Of a DNA stretch of 13,450 nt, positions 7,149 to 13,450 are shown piece by piece. The stretch lies in contig JASAMV010004727.1 in the NCBI GenBank assembly GCA_030248065.1, positions 1-13,450 on the forward strand. The letters are read 5' to 3'. The DNA comes from Rhynchonema sp. JSB1_4 (lineage: Eukaryota > Nematoda > Chromadorea > Monhysterida > Xyalidae). The position numbers were made by a program, and so were the translations under genes. The stretch's first letter is position 1, and each line of letters starts with the position of its first letter. A model generated the notes under the pieces. It ran no database searches, was not told the DNA's origin, and worked only from the letters and a program-made list of their open reading frames with translations.

Positions 7149-10100
7149 GTGAGCTCACTAAATCTGTAAGTAGGTGCTCACAAACATTCAGGATTCGAGT
7201 GTTGTTGAACACGCCACAACGTTTGGCGCATTAACTTGGGTCAGTATGCGGAAGCAGAATCCATGAGGTTTTGGATTGGCTTGGCGATTGACCTCAGACC
7301 GTATAATCTAAGCTACAGACCAATACAATCAAGTGCACCTACAGCATACATGTTGAATTAGCGACTCGGTCGGGGCGTGCGAAGTGCAGCCCTTCAAATG
7401 AGGCGTGCGAAAGACAAATTGCGTCAAATGAGGCGTGCGATGTACAGTGAGGCGTGCGAAAGACATCCGACGCGAAATGAGGCGTGCGACGTACAGTGAG
7501 GCGTGCGAAAGACATCCGACGCGAAATGAGGCGTGCGACGTACAGTGAGGCGTGCCAAGTACACTGAGGCGTGCCAAAGTCAGCCAAGATGAGGCGTGCG
7601 AAAGACAACCGACACAAAAGGAGGCGTGCGACGTACAGTGAGGCGTGCGAAAGACATCCGACGTCAAATGAGGCGTGTGAAAGACATCCGACGCCAAATG
7701 AGGCGTGCGAAAGACATCATACGTCAGATGAGGCGCGCAAAAGACGTGTGACATCAATTGAGGCGTGCGAAAGACACACCCACTTCAAATGAGGCGTGCG
7801 AAAGTCACCCCCACTTCAAATGAGGCGTGCGAAAGTCACCCCCACTTCAAATGAGGCGTGCCAAGTTCATTCGTATATTATGTACCACTGACATCTGCAG
7901 TGGCTTGTACCATGCTGATATATGATGCGGCGTACCAAGTACGTTTACAATGAGGCGTGCGAAGTATATCGGACGTCAAATGAGGCGTGCGAACTTCGGA
8001 TTTTCGGAACTCGCTTGTAAAGGCTCGTAGAGCGATTCTGAAATCAGTTCTGGAATCAATTTATTTTTGCGTGGTTTATACTTTTTTAATTAAATGAAGT
8101 CCTTAGTTGATTCCGGAATTTAATTCGGAATCAAAAAATCACCGATCGATCGATCACCGCCGATCCGGATCAGCGACCGTTGCTTGCGGTGCTGCTCTTA
8201 TATATGCATTTGGCGAAACATTTTTTCCCGTCGGTGCACTAGTGTGTTGGCGACTTTTAGCGTGAAAATCCTCGATTGGGCTGCAGAATACCGTTCAAAA
8301 CTTACTATGAACATAAACAACAACATATATTGTGCCTGCGAAATACACTTGCGGCGCGCAATGTACATTTAGACAAAAACGACAACAGTATGCGATTTAA
8401 CATTTGTTTTGTGCCTCGCACGCCTCAATGTACATTGTACGCTTCAACTGGCATGTTTATGGACGTTCACGGCGATGTTTAGACTGTGTTCTGACAACTG
8501 ATCGAACTAGCAGACTAAAATTCTCCAATACACTAGTGCACTGACGGGCAAAAATGTTTCGCCAAATGCATATATAAGAGCAGCACCGCAAGCAACGGTC
8601 GCTGATCCGGATCGGCGGTGACCGATCGATCGGTGATTTCTTGATTCCGAATTAAATTCCGGAATCAATTAAGGACTTCAATTAATTAAAAATGTATAAA
8701 CCACGCACAAACGAATCGATTCCAGAACTGATTTCAGAATCGCTCTACGAGCCTTTACAAGCGAGTTCCGAAGATCCGAGCTTCGCACGCCTCATTTGAC
8801 GTCCGATGTACTTCGCACGCCTCATTCAAAACGTACTTGGTACGCCGCATCATATATCAGCATGGTACAAGCCACTGCAGATGTCAGTGGTACATAATAT
8901 ACGAATGAACTTGGCACGCCTCATTTGGCGTCGAATGTCTTTCGCACGCCTCATTTGACGTCGGATGTCTTTCGCACGCCTCATTTGACGTCGGATGTCT
9001 TTCCCACGCCTCACTGCACGTCGCACGCCTCATTTTGTGTCGGTTGTCTTTCGCACGCCTCATCTTGGCTGACTTTGGCACGCCTCAGTGTACTTGGCAC
9101 GCCTCACTGTACGTCGCACGCCTCATTTCACGCCGTTTGTCTTTCGCACGCCTCAATGTACGTCGTACGCCTCATTTCGTGTCGGATGTCCTTCGCACGC
9201 CTCACTGTACGTCGCACGCCTCATTTGACGCAATTTGTTTTTCGCACGCCTCATTTGAAGGGTTGTACTTCGCACGCCTCCAACCGAGTCACGCTTAAGT
9301 ACTAACCGAGTCACTAATTCAACATGTATGACCTACAGTACCAGCTGCAACTCTGGGTGAATTCTGCATGTACGCGTGCAGATTGGACGGTGCGGTGCCC
9401 AGAACTTTTACCCACCATTTTATTGGCAGTTCAGTTTATGATCTGAAACTTGTGAGTGACTAAATTTGTTGGCTCTGTGTATAGCTTTACAAATCTATGA
9501 ATCACTTTGTGCTCCATTAGTCTAATGCCAACTTCAGGCGTGCTGTACAAACGCGGTACGCTTGTGGAGAAGTTCATGAACTACGGCTATGTGTGCCTAA
9601 ATGACGAAGATGAGAAGATGTTTGCGAAAATCGAACAAAAACTGCGCCAACAGCCTGCGCAGCATCAGAATAACGCTCGGCTCTATGAGAAAACGTTGAG
9701 TTTGTGTCCGAAATATCCGAATGACCTCGACGGCCTTGACTATTTGGAAATAGCTTGCGGACACGGCGGAGGACTGGAATGGGCGGAAAAGGCACACGCC
9801 GAACTGGGCTCCGTGAAAGGTGTGAGAATTAGATTTTTTTACTTTTGCTGTAACTTTTGATTTCATCAACTTTTTTGGCAGAGTTGAAACGTTACAGTTT
9901 TCACCAACCAGCGTTAGAAGTATTAGCACGAATAACCTCTGCGCACTTGAATGGTATACAGAGGTCGGGGTGAACAGGATACAAGTGCCGCTGAGGTCGA
10001 AGGACAGAGTTTAGGACAGTGGATGGTTGCTGGGCGCAGTTGGACCTCGTATAGCGCTACATAAGCTAATCTTACCGGTTGCATCCGCGATCTACGGACT

Positions 10101-12114
10101 TTCCGCAAATTTTCTCACACTAGCCAATCTCCAGGTCTCGACCTTGTGTTGGTGATCGACCATCCCAACGCGTACCAAGGCAACGCAACAGCGATGCCTT
10201 TTGAGTCCAACTCCATCGACATAATGGTGTGTGTTGAGGCGACACACTCAATCGTGAAGGAAGCACCCGCGTTTGCCAGGTTCGATCCCTCTTTGTGTGC
10301 GCCAAATTCAAAGATTTCTGTGTCCTCTCACAGTGCAGGGACCATAGCTGTAGCCGTAGCGACGGCTTAGGGTTACGTATTCGATGTTCTGACGAAAAGA
10401 CCCGAGCCCCAATCCAAGTTCACGAAGCAGTCGCCTATAAGCCCCAAACCGTCATACGGTTTGCAGCGAAGTCTATCGTGTGCTCCGACCGGGCGGCTAT
10501 TTCTGCATGTGCGACTTACGACCGACCGATCTGCTCGACTACACCTACGAAACCGTGCAGAGCTCTGGGCTCGTGGTAAGACCAAGACCAGGGTTGGATT
10601 AAATTTTTTTTATTATCGAACTTTTTTCTAAAAAACTTTTTAAATTTTTTTTAAAAATCACTTTTTTTATTCCGGACCCCCCAAAAAATGGTTTCTTGAA
10701 GAATGAAATTTCTGAAATCATGTTAGTTAGATATGTTTTGAGGGACACTAAAGAGCACTTAGACCAGTCTTCTGTTTGTGAATTTGGGGATAAATTTGAA
10801 GAGAGATAAAGACTTACACCATGCTTATTTTGTGTCACAAAAACAGCAAATGACTAATCCACGACCACTGCAAACAGGCGAGCAACGTGGAGTCTGTCGA
10901 TAGCTTACGACACGCTCAATAACTGTACAGTATATGGTATGGGGTGTCCTACATGAGTAATAAAACACATGAAAACATGCTTTTTTACCTTAAAAAAGTC
11001 GGAAAATAACGAAAAAAAGTGAAAAAATAATAAAAAAGTGGACTTACTTTTTAAAATTTTAAAATAAAAAAGGGGCCAACTTTAAAAAAAAATTTTTTTA
11101 CAAAAAGTTTTTTTACTTTTTTTCATGCAACCCTGGCCAGGACCGAGGCCGGGGCATAAGCGAGACATTTTTTCGACCAGGGTTTTCAAAGTTAACATTG
11201 GTTTCATATTATAATCGCATATGCAGCAGTGCGCGTGCGTGTTCGCTTTGGGTATGCGCTGTTGCCTGATATATCAAGGGCGCGGCTATTCTGTGCTTTT
11301 TTAGAACATACATATGGGCAATCCATCGGCTCATGGCACTTTTTACATATATACACAGCGCATGCAGCAGCACACGACATTTTCTAAACAAAATGTACAC
11401 TTTGAGCGAGTGTCATACCTTGATGACCGCTTTTTAATTTATCCGGTTTTCATTTGCGGCTTGCCATAACACTTTTCTGCACTGTTGCAAAATTTGGTGA
11501 TGTTTCAACGGATAACTGCTGAAAATAGATGCATTCATTGACGGGAGTAATGCAGTATGCAGCGTGTGCGTGCGAGTGCCATGAGCTGGCGGATTGCCTA
11601 TACCTGCATCCTGTTCCTATAACAACATATATATCATTTACAGCATATTTGCTCTGAGGATATCACGCAAGGTGTCCTATTGTCACGTGACCAACAATAC
11701 AAACAGATGCAGAAGGACTACTCATCCAATTGGTTCACAGGTACGATCGTCTAAAATTAATGACACACGTCAGATGCTTAGTCAATGGCTTGAGACTTGC
11801 TGTGCCCCATGACATCGTGGAGTGCACAAACAAGCATTCAGTCGAAGTGATGAATTTCCGGATGCTGGTTTCCATCAGCCTCGGAAAGCAGCTTGAGACC
11901 CCTGTTTGTTGGGTTAGCTTCCTGGCCTCACCGGAAACAACACATATGCCCAACTCGAAACCAGTATTCTGACCTGTTATCTCCTTATCCAGGCCTATTC
12001 ATGCACAATTTCTGGAACATTTTCTGGGGCGTGCCGGGCACAGCAATCTACCGCGATCTGCAGTTGCGCAAGTGGATCTACATGGCTGCGTGCTGGCAGA
12101 AACCGACGGACTGA
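6980..12114 (+). CDS. Class I SAM-dependent methyltransferase, phthiotriol-dimycocerosate-methyltransferase-like (split gene)
   Basis: The enzyme is predicted to transfer a methyl group from S-adenosylmethionine to a small, probably lipophilic acceptor; the substrate is unknown. Exons 6980-7148, 9538-9819, 10135-10279 and 10467-10575 join with matching phases (1, 1, 2, 0) and give exactly 235 codons. An uncertain exon 5 and a last exon at 11993-12114 follow. Residues 1-56 contain a hydrophobic, Trp-rich stretch that could contact membrane. EKFMNYGY (residues 67-74) precedes the SAM-binding motif LEIACGHGGG (126-135). Later come GNATAMPFESNSIDIMVCVE and then RVLRPGGYFCMCDLR, the post-I and motif-III region of Methyltransf_11 domains. 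The C-terminal FWGVPGTAIYRDL and the final KPTD match the family's usual tail. About 15-20 residues usually found after GLDL are missing. The start is the first ATG in an open frame that has a TGA at 6887. The domain call is firm; the exact product is not. Confidence 0.85.
7372..7999 (+). repeat. Left-arm tandem array, GAGGCGTGC units
   Basis: About 20 units start GAGGCGTGC. Two spacings alternate: about 30 bp (GAAAGACATCCGACG... type) and about 19 bp (GACGTACAGT type). Together they form a 49-bp higher-order unit, perfectly repeated at 7449-7497 and 7498-7546. Later units carry CACCCCCACTTCAAAT instead. A unit-free gap at about 7870-7945 contains the small hairpin CCACTG...CAGTGG. Confidence 0.9.
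8780..9290 (-). repeat. Right-arm tandem array, inverted GCACGCCTC units
   Basis: It is the inverse of the left array, with GCACGCCTC every 19-30 bp. It is about 100 bp shorter overall. It lacks the left arm's CACCCCCACTTCAAAT units, so the arms have gained or lost units since they were last made identical. Confidence 0.9.
9538..9819 (+). CDS. Methyltransferase exon 2 (SAM-binding motif I)
   Basis: The acceptor AACTTCAG|GC supplies two bases that complete a glycine codon from exon 1. It ends phase 1 at GAAAG|GTGTGAG; the alternative donor two bases later would break the phase to exon 3. It encodes VLYKRGTLVEKFMNYGY and the motif LEIACGHGGG. Confidence 0.88.
10135..10279 (+). CDS. Methyltransferase exon 3
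   Basis: The acceptor is AATCTCCAG|GT. The donor is GCCAG|GTTCGA, in phase 2 and a weaker consensus. It encodes GLDL, then HPNAYQGNATAMPFESNS and MVCVEATHSIVKEAPAF. The stretch between GLDL and HPN is shorter than in relatives. Confidence 0.82.
10467..10575 (+). CDS. Methyltransferase exon 4
   Basis: It follows GGTTTGCAG| and joins exon 3 through a split serine codon, giving APAFASEVYRVLRPGGYF. It then encodes CMCDLRPTDLLDYTYE and ends at a strong donor, GTG|GTAAGA, in phase 0. The long open frames overlapping it (10295-10579 plus strand, 10373-10585 minus strand) are shadows. Confidence 0.88.
10589..11135. mobile_element. hAT-like non-autonomous element in intron 4
   Basis: The ends are CAGGGTTGGATTAAA and the inverse of CAGGGTTGCATGAAA, a CAGGGTTG terminus common in hAT elements. 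Eight-base flanks ACCAAGAC (10581-10588) and GCCAGGAC (11136-11143) agree at six of eight positions, as for a decayed 8-bp duplication. The interior is A/T-rich with T and A runs next to both ends and no transposase. It begins 13 bp after the exon 4 donor. Confidence 0.65.
11144..11740. other. Remainder of intron 4, no gene seen
   Basis: Two related GC-rich words (GCATATGCAGCAGTGCGCGT near 11217 and GCAGTATGCAGCGTGTGCGT near 11552) form a loose direct repeat. Nothing else was recognised, and the ORFs here do not continue the methyltransferase. Confidence 0.35.
11741..11801 (+). CDS. Methyltransferase exon 5, uncertain limits and frame
   Basis: An intermediate exon is required, because exon 4 ends in phase 0 while the last exon starts by completing a codon. 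The acceptor GGTTCACAG| at 11732-11740 opens 23 codons in the expected phase before TGA at 11810. A weak donor at 11802 (T|GTGCCC) would give the needed phase. A different frame is open from 11730 to 11972 and reads NGLRLAVPHDIVE, which resembles the conserved SGL...DIT segment of the family, but no acceptor puts it in phase. The placement given is provisional. Confidence 0.35.
11993..12114 (+). CDS. Methyltransferase last exon
   Basis: It follows CTTATCCAG| and encodes LFMHNFWNIFWGVPGT, then AIYRDLQLRKWIYM and WQKPTD before TGA at 12112-12114. The pattern F..F.GV.GT..Y..L......Y......KP is the normal C-terminus of phthiotriol-type methyltransferases. Confidence 0.75.
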
Positions 12115-12343
12115 ATATTAAGAACTGTGTGACGGGGCTATTGGTTTAGGGTTACACTAGTATTTATCACGTTAATGTCACCAATTACGGATTCGCAGCC
12201 GCCAATCTGGCGCAATCATTGTGCACTAATTGCCGCCGAAAATTTAGTGTATAACGGGCGCCACAGGAAATGTGAGCGCATAATGAGTGCCACCGAAATT
12301 GTGAGCCTTTGTTTGCTGTTTTAATTTCATTTAAATGTTTATG

Positions 12344-12349
12344 AATAAA
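12344..12349 (+). terminator. Candidate polyadenylation signal of the methyltransferase gene
   Basis: AATAAA lies 230 bp after the methyltransferase stop codon at 12114, the first canonical signal downstream. It gives a 3'UTR of plausible length. Confidence 0.45.
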
Positions 12350-13205
12350 ATTGATCTATTGGTCTGATTTTTGAATGTGAACTGCATGCTGCGATATGTA
12401 TGACCCCATCTCAAGATAAATCGGTTTTTTGTAAAAGTTATCGAGTTTGACACACAGGCAAACAACTTTGTTTATCATCACACAAGTGCATTCAGTAAGC
12501 GACTGGGTGCTAAATGTTTTGCAGATCACACAACAGCCTGGTGAAAGTGCGGGCTGTGGTGAACAAAAGTGGTTCGCAATCTCGGAATACAGGCTAATTC
12601 CATTGTAGTTTACTGATCTGCGCGTATCTCGTGCTACTACGCGGCTAGACAACTGTGTGCTACGCAATGCACCATGCACGTACAGTTTGCATGAAAGGAA
12701 CAGCGCGACATTAGCAGGCCTAAAGTTTGAGATCGTCAGGGTATGGAGTTTGTTCGACTGTATATTTTGCCGCTAATGTCCGCATCTACATAATATGTAC
12801 GTACGTAGTTCTTCTTAGGTCTGTGATGTCGGCGGGGCGGTAACAGGTATATCAGATATATGTACGAGCGAGCACAGCATGGTGCATCACATGGGGGCGT
12901 TGCAAAGTTAACGATCTGAATTGATCACTGAACAATTAGCCGCATCGCGCGAGACATGCGTTGATGACAACGCACTGCTGCAGCACGAAATATGCGCACA
13001 TGCGTTGGCTACATTAGAATAAGCCTGAATGTTGTATTTGTTTGCTGCGTGACTTCGCATTCATTTCACTCGCACGCTCGACAGGCCTTGCTGCAGTGGA
13101 CGTGCATGTGCCCTGCGTTTGTCTCACAGTCACCGCGTTGTGCCCACGATGCGCAATGGGGAGAGTTGTCCGTGCAGGCTTGCCTGTGACGGAACGATAG
13201 CTGAG
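12350..13205. other. Intergenic region, no gene supported
   Basis: There are short open frames on both strands (minus 12356-12679, plus 12992-13189, minus 13014-13340) without recognisable motifs, splice partners or protein-like composition. No repeat arms were found. Confidence 0.35.
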
Positions 13206-13214
13206 CTTGGGCTG

Positions 13215-13231
13215 ATTGGTTAAGGTATAAA
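13215..13231 (+). promoter_or_regulatory. Candidate core promoter: inverted CCAAT box and TATA box
   Basis: ATTGG (inverse CCAAT) at 13215-13219 is followed by TATAAA at 13226-13231, 26 bp before the ATG of the edge ORF. Transcription would start close to the ATG, giving almost no leader. The close spacing of the two boxes is unusual; CCAAT boxes are normally further from TATA. Confidence 0.35.
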
Positions 13232-13257
13232 GGACCGACCTATAAGCCCGCACCAGA

Positions 13258-13450
13258 ATGAGATACAGTAGCATCAGAATTTTTGGTGTGGGGCCTCTGA
13301 TCTTGGTCTCTCTCTGGTCGATAGGTGTGCGGTGTAGCATGCGTCAGGCTGCTCATTTCACTGGCTGCACCAATATCAAGTCATTGCGAGCAACAGACGA
13401 AACCAGAAATATGCGAATTGTTTCCTTTACTTGTGAAAACGCACAAAGCT
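13258..13450 (+). CDS. Putative secreted protein, N-terminal part, cut by the window edge
   Basis: The frame from ATG 13258 is open for 64 codons to the end of the window. The first 26 residues form a good signal peptide: a basic start (MRYSSIR), a hydrophobic core (IFGVGPLILVSLWSIG), and a polar VRCS end suited to cleavage. The part after it has two further cysteines (in FTGCTNIK and SFTCENAQ), as in small disulfide-bonded secreted proteins. A TATA box sits at the expected distance upstream. No family was recognised, and an intron may interrupt the frame before the edge. Confidence 0.4.
   Translation, partial: MRYSSIRIFGVGPLILVSLWSIGVRCSMRQAAHFTGCTNIKSLRATDETRNMRIVSFTCENAQS

Larger units (their letters stand above)
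7345..9330. mobile_element. Foldback-type transposon with tandem-repeat inverted arms, inside intron 1
   Basis: A perfect 8-bp direct repeat, ACCTACAG, flanks it at 7337-7344 and 9331-9338. The ends are CATACATGTTGAATTAG and its inverse. The left arm (7345 to about 8250) and right arm (about 8523 to 9330) are inverted copies. Each has an outer tandem array of GAGGCGTGCG-based units and an inner non-repetitive part that includes GATCGATCGATC and GCATTTGGCGAAACA. The 272-bp centre (8251-8522) is mostly unique. This plan, with arms of short direct repeats and an 8-bp duplication, is that of foldback elements such as Drosophila FB and sea urchin TU. No transposase is encoded; the His/Arg/Thr-rich ORFs are translations of the tandem repeats. 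Confidence 0.9.

Noticed and set aside
7329..7792. Overlapping ORFs of 73-142 codons rich in Arg, His and Thr in the left foldback arm, and similar ones at 8884-9305
   Set aside because: They are translations of the tandem GAGGCGTGC array in several frames and both strands. The unit lengths and lack of stop codons explain the open frames.
7372..7999. CRISPR-like spaced repeats
   Set aside because: The spacers are themselves repeated, the spacing varies between about 19 and 30 bp, and the array is one arm of an inverted repeat in an animal intron.
10279..10288. GGTTCGATCC, resembling a tRNA B box
   Set aside because: No A box or cloverleaf can be built upstream. The sequence spans the exon 3 donor of the methyltransferase.
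10295..10585. Long ORFs on both strands over exons 3-4
   Set aside because: They are shadow frames. The correct frame gives RVLRPGGYFCMCDLR with proper splice sites.
12356..12679. Minus-strand ORF of 107 codons
   Set aside because: It starts with GTG, has no recognisable motif and no acceptable splice context. Cysteine-rich patches alone were not enough.
13014..13340. Minus-strand ORF of 108 codons
   Set aside because: It overlaps the better-supported plus-strand promoter and signal-peptide ORF, and shows no domain.

Overview
The window reads as nuclear DNA of an invertebrate animal. It has a split gene with introns from under 200 bp to 2.4 kb, 3' splice sites of TTTTCAG type, AATAAA signals, and a dense population of non-autonomous DNA transposons carrying target-site duplications. 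A nematode fits the TTTTCAG acceptors but is not proven. Nothing bacterial was seen: no operon, Shine-Dalgarno site or CRISPR array.

Layout. Positions 1-3290 are a graveyard of small inverted-repeat transposons: a 987-bp hairpin element carrying a nested TA-flanked MITE, a 643-bp TTAA-flanked near-palindrome, a 224-bp hairpin with tandem motifs, a mosaic of inverted and direct repeats, and a 361-bp Tc1/mariner-type MITE. A two-exon gene of unknown family lies on the minus strand at 3575-4448. Positions 4450-6000 are A/T-rich and contain a second copy of the nested MITE. A small ORF with a signal peptide starts at 6010, and a possible minus-strand terminal exon lies at 6493-6616.

The main gene runs on the plus strand from 6980 to 12114. 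It encodes a class I SAM-dependent methyltransferase of the small-molecule type that resembles phthiotriol/phenolphthiotriol-dimycocerosate methyltransferases. Exons 1-4 join with matching phases, exon 5 is uncertain, and the last exon ends at 12114. Intron 1 is almost filled by a 1986-bp foldback element at 7345-9330, whose long arms are built of short tandem repeats and which is flanked by a perfect 8-bp target-site duplication. Intron 4 holds a 547-bp element with hAT-like ends, starting 13 bp after the exon 4 donor.

At the right edge, an inverted CCAAT box and a TATA box precede an ORF with a signal peptide that is still open at 13450. The proposed genes show no shared pathway. The strongest novelty is the foldback element and the layering of transposons in and around the methyltransferase gene.
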